Origin: Raoultibacter massiliensis
GTDB taxonomy: Bacteria > Actinomycetota > Coriobacteriia > Coriobacteriales > Eggerthellaceae
NCBI RefSeq assembly: GCF_900199545.1
Contig: NZ_LT962670.1
Coordinates: forward strand, 36,099 to 100,098
Direction: 5' to 3'
DNA: 64,000 nucleotides
The notes under the pieces were generated by a model, which was not told the origin of the DNA, did no database searches, and saw only the letters and a list, made by a program, of their open reading frames with translations. Positions 17,454 through 27,600 of this stretch are shown piece by piece; the stretch's first letter is position 1; every line of letters begins with the position of its first letter. Position numbers and translations under genes: made by a program.

Positions 17454-18992
17454 CTAAGCGGGAGGCAGCTGCCCCTTCCATACCAAATCGAGCAGCTCTT
17501 GGCGCGAATGAATTCCCAGTTTCGCATAGCATCGACGCAAGTGGGTTTTGACCGTGTAATTGGAAAGGAAGAGCTCTTCGGCGATATAGACGGCGCTGCG
17601 GCCGCTGGCATACATCATCAGGATTTCGCTCTCGCGCTCGGTAAGGCCCGCGCCTTCGATCGCTTCGGTGAACTTGCGCTCGTAGAGCCCCTTCTCATCC
17701 ACGTCTTCTTCCGATTCCGTCTGAACGGTTGGTTGCGCAGAGGCAACCGCGGTGCTCGAAGAAGCATCGAGGGCGGCTGCGGCGTTGCCGAATCCGAGCG
17801 CGGCGCCGGCAACGCCGAACAGACTCTCGTCTTCGCCCGGCTCGAACGGCGTGGTTTCGGCGTTCTGCCGCTTGAGAATGACGACTACCGTTACGAGCAC
17901 TCCGATGAACAAGGCCCACAAACCCACAATGGATACCAAATTCGCGGTTGCTTCCGAAATCCCGACGACGTTGGACAAAACCTCGACCGAACCGCGACCG
18001 AGCAGAAGGCCCAAGCGCATCGAACCGAGTCCGATGGCGAACAGCACGAGCGAATTCGCCTTACTCTCATAGCCCTTCCATGCGAACACGACCCACACGA
18101 GCTGTCCGAAGAAATTGAACAGCGCAAGCGGCAGGCCATTGGTGAAAAACGACTGGCTTTCAAGTACGGCGCGCGCCATGAGAACCGTCGCAAGGGCAAG
18201 CGGAACGAGGATTAAAACGCGGAACTGCACGCGCATTCCATCGCGAACCACATAGAGCAGAAGCGCAACCGAAACCGCGATCGTTGCGATTTGAGCCTCG
18301 GGGGAAACGATGTAGCCCGAAGCGCCCTGCACGACATCCATCTCCATGATGCTGCCGAAGATGAACGAGAACGCGATGGTTCCCAGTACGATCTCCTTCA
18401 CCCCCATGAGCAGATGGCCGAAGCTTTCCTGGCTCCCGTCGGGTTCGTAGCGCTTCTGCTTCGTGCCGAAATCAAGACGCGCGAGGCAGAATCCGAGGAT
18501 TACGAGCGACGCAAGGGGAAACAGCATTCGCAAGCCGCTGAGCCCTACCGAATCGCCGATGTTGAGGGAAAAGAGAAGGGAGCACAAACTCCAGATAATG
18601 TACGACCCGATGACCAGAATCACCGAAATCGACGGCTTGAACGAAGCGAAACTCACTCCCCAGCACAAGTTGAGCAGCGCGAGGGCGCCGTACACCCCAA
18701 TCTGCAGCGGAGCAACCAGATCGGCGGGCACATCAAAGGCGAACAGCACCGCGCACAGAACAACGACGAGGGCAAAGCACACCGCATACAGGTATTTGCT
18801 CGTGTAGACGCGCAACCGATAGGCTACGTATCCTCCCAGAAGATACGTGAGCGTTTCGGCCAACAGCAGCGGAAACGGAGTCATCCCGAACCCGAAGAAA
18901 TTCGGAGACGGAATCTGGAGAACGACAAACAAGCCATCACCGATGATAACCGCCCACAGCAGCCATTGAGGATATGATGAATCCTTCAGCAC
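17454..18992 (-). CDS. Multi-pass membrane LuxR-family transcriptional regulator
   Basis: A protein of about 510 residues: roughly twelve hydrophobic segments, a linker rich in Ala/Ser/Glu, and a C-terminal LuxR helix-turn-helix (LTERESEILMMYASGRSAVY, then VKTHLRRCYAKLGIHSRQEL). This architecture is common in Eggerthellaceae next to Tat flavoprotein reductases, and the gene lies 215 bp upstream of one in the same direction. The input sensed through the membrane part is unknown. A GTG at 18992 preceded by AGGGAGG is chosen, placing the first helix at the N-terminus as in relatives; the open frame extends to 19112 without a good ribosome site. Confidence 0.85.
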   Translation of the reverse strand: MLKDSSYPQWLLWAVIIGDGLFVVLQIPSPNFFGFGMTPFPLLLAETLTYLLGGYVAYRLRVYTSKYLYAVCFALVVVLCAVLFAFDVPADLVAPLQIGVYGALALLNLCWGVSFASFKPSISVILVIGSYIIWSLCSLLFSLNIGDSVGLSGLRMLFPLASLVILGFCLARLDFGTKQKRYEPDGSQESFGHLLMGVKEIVLGTIAFSFIFGSIMEMDVVQGASGYIVSPEAQIATIAVSVALLLYVVRDGMRVQFRVLILVPLALATVLMARAVLESQSFFTNGLPLALFNFFGQLVWVVFAWKGYESKANSLVLFAIGLGSMRLGLLLGRGSVEVLSNVVGISEATANLVSIVGLWALFIGVLVTVVVILKRQNAETTPFEPGEDESLFGVAGAALGFGNAAAALDASSSTAVASAQPTVQTESEEDVDEKGLYERKFTEAIEGAGLTERESEILMMYASGRSAVYIAEELFLSNYTVKTHLRRCYAKLGIHSRQELLDLVWKGQLPPA

Positions 18993-19133
18993 ACGCCCTC
19001 CCTTGGGCTTCTCGTCTTTCGGAGTTGCGCAGCATTCGTTCGCAGCGTTAAAAGCATCAGTATACTCGTTTCCGCTGTTTGGTGTTTTATCAGCAAAACG
19101 GGCGCCGCGCAAGATGGCGGCAAACGAAACCCG

Positions 19134-20543
19134 CTACTCCGAATCCAGCAGCGCCCTCAGCTCTTTTTTGCTGTTAATGCCGATCTTTTCGTAAATATGG
19201 CGCGTATGCGCCTTAAACGTTCCTTCAGCGATGAACAGCTCCTGCTCGATGGCCGCACTCGTTTTCCCTTGAGCGATCAGCCGAAGAATCTCGTCCTCCC
19301 GGGGACTCAACCGGTAGTGCGCCGTCAAATCGTCACAGCGTTTTTCGAGACGTTCCTCTTCAGTGCTTCTCTCGACGAGCGTGCCGGAATCCAAAATCGT
19401 CACCCCCCATTTCGACGAAAGCTCGCGCTCGGAGAAGAGGATGAACGTCGAGGCGAGAATCAACACCGCCACGGTTACGGTAACGAGCATATCCTGGGTT
19501 GCCGCAGACAACGGTGAAGAAGCGAGCAAAGCGGAGGCGTCTTTTCCCCACACGATGAATATCTGCTCGGCGCTCTTTATGCTCGCAAGAGCCACGATGG
19601 CGATTCCGAGTCTCTTCGAAATATCGTACAGCAAGAGGGAAACGAGCACGGTCATGAGAGAGTAGCTCATCGATATGAGGTAACTCGACACCGACGAACC
19701 GAGCACGCTCTCCGCAGGAACCAACACGAATCCGCACACCATGAGCAAAAGCGGCGATCGATACACCATGCCGACATTGAAGCGACCGGAGAAGAAGTAT
19801 ACCCCGGCAAACAGAATCCCCATCGCTATGGCGGTAGACGCCGACGAGTGCATGCCCGCCCCATCCGCAAGCTGCGATGCACGCAACCCGTAGGCGAACG
19901 AATACAGGGCAAACAGGATGAAGAGCTTCCACGGGTAGGAAAAACGGGGATACGCCTGCGGAGGTTTTTCGCAACGCGCCGCTTTCCTCGCAGCGTACCT
20001 GACGCTTGCAATCGCTGCAAGGGGCAGCAGGATCAGCGCGATGTCCATTCTCAAAGCATCGAAACCCTGGCAGAAGAAAACGAATACGACCGCCGCAAGC
20101 TGCGACGCCGTCGTATAAAGGAAGATGCGAAGCAAACTGAGCGCCCCAAGCGCTTCAGCCCATATGAGCAGAAACATGCTGAAGCCCAGTCCTCCGGCCA
20201 ATGCACCCAAAACCGCCGGCACGACGGAGATATCGGAAACATACGATGCGGCGACGCTGCACACCGATGCGACGAGCATACCGCCGAGTGCGAGCGCTTG
20301 CGACCAGGGGCGCGCAGACAGGGGAATGATCTTTCTTGCCCCAACGGCAACGGCCACTGCAAGAATGCAGTATGCGTAGTCGAAGAGAACATGCGGGTCG
20401 AAAGCGGTTGCAAGAGGCGTCGACGGAGCTGCAAACATCAGCGTGACCCACGCTCGCGCGCACCCGAGGGCGAAGAGATACGGCACTATTCCGTCGAGAT
20501 GGGCGATGCGCGCTGCGCGCTTTTCTTTTGCATGAGGTTGCAT
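19134..20543 (-). CDS. Multi-pass membrane LuxR-family transcriptional regulator
   Basis: A protein of about 470 residues with around ten to twelve membrane helices followed by a LuxR DNA-binding domain (LSPREDEILRLIAQGKTSAA, then FKAHTRHIYEKIGINSKKEL). It lies downstream of the FAD-reductase at 20655-22286, in the same orientation and separated by an inverted repeat. ATG at 20543 is chosen: it has no real Shine-Dalgarno, but TATAAT ends 7 bp before it, so the transcript may be leaderless. An alternative ATG at 20552 overlaps that TATAAT. The ligand is unknown; control of the neighbouring reductase is inferred from repeated pairing of such genes. Confidence 0.85.
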   Translation of the reverse strand: MQPHAKEKRAARIAHLDGIVPYLFALGCARAWVTLMFAAPSTPLATAFDPHVLFDYAYCILAVAVAVGARKIIPLSARPWSQALALGGMLVASVCSVAASYVSDISVVPAVLGALAGGLGFSMFLLIWAEALGALSLLRIFLYTTASQLAAVVFVFFCQGFDALRMDIALILLPLAAIASVRYAARKAARCEKPPQAYPRFSYPWKLFILFALYSFAYGLRASQLADGAGMHSSASTAIAMGILFAGVYFFSGRFNVGMVYRSPLLLMVCGFVLVPAESVLGSSVSSYLISMSYSLMTVLVSLLLYDISKRLGIAIVALASIKSAEQIFIVWGKDASALLASSPLSAATQDMLVTVTVAVLILASTFILFSERELSSKWGVTILDSGTLVERSTEEERLEKRCDDLTAHYRLSPREDEILRLIAQGKTSAAIEQELFIAEGTFKAHTRHIYEKIGINSKKELRALLDSE

Positions 20544-20550
20544 GGCGCTC

Positions 20551-20556
20551 ATTATA
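20551..20556 (-). promoter_or_regulatory. Candidate -10 box for the LuxR gene, possible leaderless start
   Basis: A perfect TATAAT on the minus strand ends 7 bp before the ATG at 20543. No good -35 hexamer lies 16-18 bp upstream; that space is filled by an inverted repeat which could bind a regulator. Confidence 0.5.
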
Positions 20557-20558
20557 AA

Positions 20559-20589
20559 GCGAAACGGCTCCGTATCGAAGCCGTTTCGC
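20559..20589. repeat. Inverted repeat: weak terminator or operator
   Basis: GCGAAACGGC and GCCGTTTCGC form perfect 10-bp arms around an 11-nt loop. On the minus strand only a short T-rich run follows (TTTATAAT), so it may end the reductase transcript weakly, act as the operator of the LuxR gene, or both. Confidence 0.65.
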
Positions 20590-20654
20590 CAAAGCGCATC
20601 GCACATGAGGGAGGGGTGTGCGATGCCGGAATAGTTCTTGGCAAAGCCGGTGGG

Positions 20655-22286
20655 TTACAGGCTTGCAACGAGCTTTCCCGTCACGTAGCCCGACGTGATG
20701 GCACGTCCGATCGACAGGCCCTCGATATCCATCGGGTAATCGACGCCGCCGTAGAACTGCCCGGACGCATTGCCGACGGCGTACAGCCCTTCGATCGGAT
20801 TGAACTCGCCATCGAGGCACTGGCTTTCGGCGTTGACCACCAAACCGCCGAGGATAGCAGGAAGCTTGTTGGAGCCGCGCGGCACTGCGTAATACGGGCC
20901 GCCTTCTATGGGGACAAGATACTTTGCCGATTTGCCGAAATCTTCGTCGCGACCGGCTGCGCACAGTTCGTTGTAGCGGTTCACTTCCTCCGCAACGGTT
21001 TTCGCATCGAGCGGATCTATGTCCCATTGGTTTTCAACGGCGTATGCGTTCATCGCCTCGACAAGCTCTTCGATGGTTTCGCCCTGTATCCATTTTTCGG
21101 GATTCACCTTGTTTGCTCCGTTGTAGATGGATACGTCGTACGGAGCTTCGGCCTTCCAATCCTCGTAGTACGTTTCCCAATCGCTTGGCGCAAGACTGAA
21201 GAACTTCGCCGCCGTCGAATCCTGAAAACCCTTTTCGGCAAGATAGGGCCGCGCGAAGTTGTTCATGTAGCCCATGCGGCAGCAGGTCTCGTCCATGAAA
21301 CGACGTCCATGGTTGTCGATGAAGAGGAAGGGCATTTCCAGCCGGACGGCAGCGGGTTCGCCGTGGATCATCTTCGTATGCGTGGGCGGCGTCATGATGG
21401 CACCCGCCCACATGCCTGCGCAGAGCGCGCTTCCGTCGCGGAAGGTCGTGAAGAGGGAGAATCCTTTCGTATCGGGCGCATAGTAATCGAGCATCTCCTG
21501 GTTGCTCGAATAATCCCCGCATGCGAGGATGACGCCCTTGGTTGCCTTGAAGAGCACGTGTTCTTCGGCTTCGTTCGAACAGATGACGCCTTTAACGGCA
21601 CCGTCCTCTTTGTAGAGCTGCACGGCCGGGGTGTTGTAGAAGAACTCGGCACCTGCCGCAGCAAGCCTCTCGGCTATCGCAAGGGCTGCTGCGTTATGGT
21701 TGCCCTCCACGTGAAAATACGTGTTGGCATGCAGGTGAATGTCGTACCCGTTGTAGGTAAGCACCGAATCGTGGGGCTTCGATTCGACACCGCCCTGGGC
21801 GGCCTCTTCGGCCCACCATCCAATCGCCTCCTGGGAATTATGAGCCCACACGTTTACCAGATCGCGATTCGATCGGTAGTCGCTTTTCCAGTTGATAAAG
21901 CTCACGCACGCCTGAACGGCGGCTTCGTCGGTCTGCGACAAATCGATGGAAGCCGCCATGTTGCCGGTCGTCTGCGCGGTGCCGATGTTCTGCACGCATG
22001 CAACCGAAGCGCCCGCCTCGAGTGCCGTGTGCACAGCGGAAAGACCCGATTCCCCCGCTCCGACGACAATCACATCGAATTCCTTGGTCTCGGCGAAATC
22101 GGTTATCGGCTCGGGCGCTTGCAGAAACGAAGGCCCGCCGGTTGCGGCAGCCTCGCTTGCAGAGGCCTTGGGGTTTTGGTTGGGCTGTCCGCATCCTGCA
22201 AGGGTCCCCGCTCCAAGCGCTCCCAATGCAGCTACTCCCCCCAACTTGATGAGGCTTCGACGCGTGACGTTCATATGCTCTCCCAT
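20655..22286 (-). CDS. Tat-exported FAD-dependent oxidoreductase, non-canonical active site
   Basis: A 543-residue protein with a Tat signal (VTRRSLIKLGG) and lipobox LAGC (Cys32). The FAD loop is VIVVGAGESGLSAVHTALEAG. The C-terminal FAD segment reads GNASGQFYGGVDYP then GLSIGRAITSGYVTGK. The GGVHG and RLG motifs of fumarate reductases are absent, which argues against fumarate and for another substrate; the YP...GxSxGRA wording is nearer the ketosteroid-dehydrogenase-like branch. GGAAGGG precedes the ATG at 22286; a second ATG at 22274 also has GGGAG. It is followed by a hairpin and a LuxR regulator. Confidence 0.85.
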   Translation of the reverse strand: MGEHMNVTRRSLIKLGGVAALGALGAGTLAGCGQPNQNPKASASEAAATGGPSFLQAPEPITDFAETKEFDVIVVGAGESGLSAVHTALEAGASVACVQNIGTAQTTGNMAASIDLSQTDEAAVQACVSFINWKSDYRSNRDLVNVWAHNSQEAIGWWAEEAAQGGVESKPHDSVLTYNGYDIHLHANTYFHVEGNHNAAALAIAERLAAAGAEFFYNTPAVQLYKEDGAVKGVICSNEAEEHVLFKATKGVILACGDYSSNQEMLDYYAPDTKGFSLFTTFRDGSALCAGMWAGAIMTPPTHTKMIHGEPAAVRLEMPFLFIDNHGRRFMDETCCRMGYMNNFARPYLAEKGFQDSTAAKFFSLAPSDWETYYEDWKAEAPYDVSIYNGANKVNPEKWIQGETIEELVEAMNAYAVENQWDIDPLDAKTVAEEVNRYNELCAAGRDEDFGKSAKYLVPIEGGPYYAVPRGSNKLPAILGGLVVNAESQCLDGEFNPIEGLYAVGNASGQFYGGVDYPMDIEGLSIGRAITSGYVTGKLVASL

Positions 22287-22514
22287 GATTTCCCTTCCTA
22301 TCCGTATAGATTCTCGGAGGCCACCCGGATCGGCGGCGCCCTCTCGGATATCCACTATGAAACGGCGGAGCCCGTTGCGCATCGACCGGAAGCAAATTTG
22401 AAGTTTACTTTTATAAACCAGACTATAAACCTGCCTTGCGAACTGGTATTATCGCCATCAAACACAGAAAGCGCACCGCTTGCCGCATGGATGAAGAACC
22501 GGTATGCAGCCTGG

Positions 22515-22530
22515 CGTTGCACGTGAAACA
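22515..22530. promoter_or_regulatory. Degenerate parS-like site (14 of 16)
   Basis: CGTTGCACGTGAAACA differs from the parS 16-mer at two positions in one arm. If the EamA-GNAT gene starts at the TTG at 22582, the site is intergenic. Binding is doubtful. Confidence 0.3.
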
Positions 22531-22581
22531 ATGCACTCGGGAGCACGAGCAGTGCCGAGGGGATCGCATCGGAGGTCGTCG

Positions 22582-24096
22582 TTGCAACAGAAACAGGCAA
22601 ACCATGTAGTGCGCGGAATCGTCTGCGCGGCGGCTGGCGGTATCTGCTGGGGATTTTCGGGTACCTGCGCCCAATTGCTCACTTCGGGTTTGGACATTCC
22701 CGTTTCGTGGATAACCTGCGTCCGCCTGCTTGCAGCGGCTGCAATCTTCTTGGCCATCTGCATCATCAAAGACAGGCGAAACCTGCTCGCAGTGTTTCGG
22801 GATCGCGAATCGCTCGTCCAGATCGCGGGGTTCGCGTTGCTGGGCGTATTGTTGACGCAGATGAGCTATCTCACAACCATTTCGTATACCAATGCCGGCA
22901 CCGGCACGGTGCTCGAGCGGCTTGGGCTTCTCGTCATCATGGCTTATGTGTGCATTCGCGTGCGCCGCCTTCCGAAGCTTCGGGAATTCATCGGGCTTGT
23001 GCTCGCCATCGGCGGCACGTTCCTCATTGCAACCAAGGGGCACTTCGATTCGCTCGCCATTCCTCCCGAAGCTCTTTTCTGGGGAGGCATGTCAGCGATA
23101 GCGTTGGCTTTCTACACTTTGCTGCCCGTCAAAGTCCTCAAAAAATGGGGGAGTCTGATCGTTACCGGCCTTGCCATGCTGATAGGCGGAGTCGTCGCCA
23201 CCGCGTTCGTGCGACCATGGACGATTCCCGTCGCCGTTGACGGAGAGGTTCTGCTCGTTTTGGGGCTCATGACCGCAATCGGCACGGTAGCCGCCTACAT
23301 ACTCTACTTGCAGGGCATCACCGACGCAGGTCCCGTTCGGGCAGGGTTGGTAGGATGCGTCGAGCCGGTGTCGGCCACGCTCATATCCGCCGTGTGGCTG
23401 CATACGCCCGTAGCGCCCGTCGATATCGTCGGAGTCGTCATGATCATCGCCATGGTATTCCTCGTGACCGACCGCGGCAACGATGCCGAAGGGAAGGAAG
23501 AAGAATACGGCGGGGCGCGCGGAGACGTTCCCCTCTTCGAAGGACGCGCTTCGATGCTCGGCTATTATTCTGCACGGAAGGCAGTGCATGCCGACTATCG
23601 GCGCATCATGACCCTGCTTGACGAAGGGCACCGCTCCCTCAAGGAAATCGGCGTTGTCGAAGGATTCAAGAAGTATCCCTCGGCAAGGCGCGTCATGAGA
23701 AGCATCGACGAGGGGAGCTGCTATGTTGTGGCCGATGACGAAAATATCATCGGAATGTTCGCGATCGAGATGAACGGAGACCCCCACTACAAGCTTGCCC
23801 TCGACGGTCAATGGCTCGTCGAAGGAGTCGGGGGCGAACCCGTCTACGCGGCGCTTCATTGGGTCAACGTCGCACCCGAAGCACGGGAATGCGGTGTGGG
23901 TTCGTTCATCCTTGGGAGTGCCGAGCGCATCGCACGGGAAACGGGCAAGGAAAGCATCTGCGCCGATATCTACCCGGGAAACGAGCCCATGCGCAACATG
24001 CTGCTCAAACACGGCTACCTCGAATGCGGATCGATCCGCATCAAAGACTATCTCGAACGTGAGAAGCAGCGGGCGGTTTTCGAGAAAATCCTGTAG
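22582..24096 (+). CDS. EamA/DMT-type transporter fused to a GNAT acetyltransferase
   Basis: A 504-residue two-part protein. Residues about 8-295 hold ten hydrophobic helices in two EamA repeats (GGICWGFSGTCAQLL; later GLVGCVEPVSATLISAVWL). After an acidic linker, about 320-500 is a GNAT domain with the acetyl-CoA loop RECGVGSFILGSAER and a C-terminal NEPMRNMLLKHGYLECG strand. DMT transporters export metabolites; GNAT enzymes acetylate amines. A fusion suggests modification coupled to export, but this is inference. A TTG at 22582 with GGAGG six bases upstream is chosen; frames from ATG 22504 or 22531 lack a ribosome site. There is no stop between the halves. Confidence 0.85.
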   Translation: MQQKQANHVVRGIVCAAAGGICWGFSGTCAQLLTSGLDIPVSWITCVRLLAAAAIFLAICIIKDRRNLLAVFRDRESLVQIAGFALLGVLLTQMSYLTTISYTNAGTGTVLERLGLLVIMAYVCIRVRRLPKLREFIGLVLAIGGTFLIATKGHFDSLAIPPEALFWGGMSAIALAFYTLLPVKVLKKWGSLIVTGLAMLIGGVVATAFVRPWTIPVAVDGEVLLVLGLMTAIGTVAAYILYLQGITDAGPVRAGLVGCVEPVSATLISAVWLHTPVAPVDIVGVVMIIAMVFLVTDRGNDAEGKEEEYGGARGDVPLFEGRASMLGYYSARKAVHADYRRIMTLLDEGHRSLKEIGVVEGFKKYPSARRVMRSIDEGSCYVVADDENIIGMFAIEMNGDPHYKLALDGQWLVEGVGGEPVYAALHWVNVAPEARECGVGSFILGSAERIARETGKESICADIYPGNEPMRNMLLKHGYLECGSIRIKDYLEREKQRAVFEKIL

Positions 24097-24216
24097 CGCG
24101 ACACGGGGGCGGGGCATCGCAGCACTGCAGGATTTCGAACAAGGTGCAGAAGCAATCGCGCAACGCTTCGCAAACAAGATTTGGCGCGCCGGATCTCCCA
24201 GGGAAAGAGGCTGGTG

Positions 24217-24249
24217 ACAAAAAAGCGGCGGCCCGAAGGTCGCCGCTTT
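24217..24249 (-). terminator. Terminator of the DUF5679 gene
   Basis: On the minus strand a 9-bp stem (AAAGCGGCG pairing CGCCGCTTT) is followed by TTTTTTGTC. It lies about 55 bp beyond the DUF5679 stop. Confidence 0.8.
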
Positions 24250-24302
24250 GGATGCTATGTTCTTATCGTGTCAGATCGAACAGAGCTATGCGCGAATCAG
24301 TG

Positions 24303-24452
24303 CTATTTGGCAGCGCCGATACGGCAGATGGTGGTGCCGCAATCGGGGCACTTGCCCTTGGTGATCGGCTTGCCGTTTTTAGTCGTGCTCTCGACGGGAT
24401 CTTTCATTTCCTTCTTCGCCTTGCACTTCACGCAATATGCTTCAATTGCCAT
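24303..24452 (-). CDS. DUF5679 small zinc-ribbon-like protein
   Basis: A 49-residue protein starting MAIEAYCVKCKAKKEMKDP, ending with CPDCGTTICRIGAAK. Two Cys pairs (CVKC and CPDC, plus a later Cys) suggest one bound zinc. It matches my memory of the DUF5679 family, small proteins often found alone in actinobacteria and Chloroflexi. It is expressed from its own unit: a strong terminator follows it. Function is unknown. Confidence 0.85.
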   Translation of the reverse strand: MAIEAYCVKCKAKKEMKDPVESTTKNGKPITKGKCPDCGTTICRIGAAK

Positions 24453-24611
24453 GGTGGTTGAACCTCTCTGTTCGTTCCTGTGGGCCGAAGCCCTCTTTCA
24501 TACTATGACTGCATAGGCGGCGCATGCATACTCTGCCTGGCTCCTAGTGGTCATTGCTGCGGCCATTATACTGCAAGCACGCATAATACCAGCATATTCG
24601 CTGGGTGGCCA

Positions 24612-27600
24612 CTATATATTCTTTAGTAACTCCATAACGAAATCCGAGTTGCGATACAACGTATCCGGATCGACGTTCTCCAAAACATCGTCTCCCTGCG
24701 CGAAGAACGCGGGTTTCGAACCGTCCATCCCCGCGATGCTCATCGCCTGGAAACCATGGCGCAACGCAACCGAGGAAGCGCTCTCCGTCCACGCGATCGG
24801 CGCCGTCGAAAATTCGACGCCGGTAGCCTGGCTTGCTTTCTTCATATAGCGCTTCATGCGCGACGATGCGGAAACGCGGCGGAACTTGCCCTCTTTCTCA
24901 ATGAGGCTCAAATCTCCCGCGCCGAGCGCATCGAGGTTGATGATCACCGATCCGCGCAGTTCAGTGCCGTGCTCTGCAAGAAATGCCTTTATGCCGGCGT
25001 TACCGGAAAGCTCGGAGCCAAGCGCCACGAACCATACTTCCACGTTCACGTCGGGATGGCGGAACTGATATACCTGCTGCAGCTCTTCGGAAACCTGAGG
25101 GTCGGGAGAACTCTGCAGATATGCCGAGCCGTCGCCCTCGTCGGCCTCTTCACCCTGATTGACGAGACGGCGGCGGGAGAACGCTCCGCCCTGCCAAGTG
25201 CGCTTGCCGCTGCCGAAATCATCGTCATCGAAATCGTCGATTCCGCGGGAGCCGTCGAACGCTTCGCCCTCGTCAAGTTCGTCATATTCGCTGTAACCAT
25301 CGGTTTCATCGAAGGATTCCTGCTGGAAGCTTTCCCAACTGCCGCGAGCCGCACCGACGCTGCGGGCTTCGAAATCCTCATCGACGTCGAGCCATTCTTG
25401 CGGGCTTACTTCTTCCTGCTTGTTCTTCTTGCCAAAGCGGTCGAAGAAGCGGCGGACGCGCGATTTGGGCATCTCGACGTAGCCGGGCCCTGCAAACGCA
25501 CCGGTTTCGGTAATGCCCCCCATGTAGTCGGAATCGTCGGCATCGTCGACGTAGATATCGTCGGGGTCCACATTTTCGATCAGCTCGTCGCCTACGGGGG
25601 CGAACGTTCCAGTCATCCCCATCGAAGCAAACGATCCCGCCTTGCTCACGCTTCCCGTTGCTTGAACCGCATCGTCGCCGCTATCGGTCTTTCTGATTTC
25701 GCCGCTCAGCGAGGGAAGCGCACGCAGATCGGGTTTGGCAGCCGCAGAGGACTCCTGATGGACTTGCGCTGGATCTTTGCCATCCTTCTCGGCGGCGATC
25801 TCATCGGCGCCTATGGAGGGAAGCATGGTCAAGAGGCTTTTCGCCGCGACTTTCGTCGACTGCTCCGCTTCGGCAAGCGGGGCGCGTTGCTTGCCCGTTT
25901 CGATGACCGGCGGCAGCGTTGCCGCCGACAACCCGATATCGGGAAGGACGATCGCGGGTTTGGACTGCTCGGAATCGACTTCGGGCTTCTGCAATTCAGC
26001 AACCTGTGCGCGAAGATCGCTCACGTCTATCGGTGGCATGGCCGTCGTCGAACCAGGTGCCCCACCGACAGGTTGCTGCTGCACGCTGTCGGCAGCGCTC
26101 ACAGGCCCCGAAGTCCACGGCTCGTCGGGAACGCGCATGCCATCGGGCATCGAAGCATCTGAAACCGAACCGGCCTGCGCGGGAGATGCGGCGTCGAAGG
26201 CGGTCGGCGCCGCTTCCGTGCGATCTGCGTTCGAAGAATCCGGCTGGCCTGCCGCGTCCTGCACCGTACGCGGTTCCATAATGCCTTCGCGCATCTGCCT
26301 GATGCGCTGTTCGGTTTCCGCGTCGACGATGCGGTTTGCCTGCTCGAAATGGGACGTGCTTTCCGTAACGGCCGCATCGAGCGCATCGGCGTAGCGGGAA
26401 CGATGGATCTCGCCCGGTTGCGGGGTGCGCGGCTTCTTCGCATTCTCCTGCGCTTTCCTAAACCAGTCGGGAACCGACGAGTCGGATTCGGGCTGGAGTG
26501 CGCCAACCTCTGCGAAACCTCCCTGGGCAGACGCAGATGCAACCGCCGCAGCTCCTGCAGCAGCGCCCGCAGCCGCCACTGCACCGGCTTGCGCGTCGAC
26601 CGCCGTCTCTGCTTCCTGAATCTGCCCATCGGCAACATCGGCACCCACCTGCACCCCAGCCGGGATGCTCGTGAGCGCTTCGCGCGTTTCGTCGCGCTGC
26701 TCTCGTATCTCATCTTCGGTGGGTTGCCCGATGGGCGCTTCTTTAACCTGCACAAGATTGCTCGCAATATCCCTCACCGGTTCGCTTGCGGGAATCGGCT
26801 TGCCCGTCAAGGCCGCAATCGCGGCCTTCGCCGACGCAAGGCGGTCTTCGGGGGTCTGCGGAGCAGGCTCGGGAGGTTGGACTTTGGCGGCTTCGTAGGC
26901 GAGTTTCGCGCCTTCGGGAACGAGGCCGGAAGCGATCGCTTCTTCTTCGCCGTGAATGATCGTGCCATCGGCTTCGGCGCGCGCCTCAAGCTCTGAAGCG
27001 CTGACGCGGCCCCGCCCCACGCGGCGGGCCACATCGAGAAGCACCGCGGTTCCCGCAGCATTGGCGTTCGCCGCTTCGTTGTAGGCGGAAAACTTGTGAA
27101 CGATGGCAACGATGAGCGGCAAAGCGGTGAAGAACAGGCAGATGCCGATGATCACGTAGAACACGATCGCCGTCGTGCCTTCGGCATGCAGGAAGAAAAA
27201 GTTGCGTACGATGAGAATGAGGGGCACCAAAATGATGGAAACGAGCACCGCCCACTGAATAAACGGCAGAACGCCCAAAATGGGCGCTTTGAGTTCGGGT
27301 CGCACTTTTCCGCTGTCGTAGCGGGCTACAAGGATCACCTTCCGGCGGCGGGCTCCACCCGCCTCGGCGGAATACCCCGGTTCGTACTTCGCCACAACGT
27401 TTTGGCTTACCCCGCGGGCGAGAAACCGCGATACGATCGGACGGCCCGTCGCTTCAAACGCGTACAGAATCGCCGAGATTGCTGTGAGGATCATTGCGGG
27501 GATGGCAAGAACCGGTAAGAACAGCGATGCAAGGGCAACGACGAATGTTACTGCGCAGCAAAGCGCGCGCGGAGTTTCGGCGTTCGAGGCGCTGTTGAAA

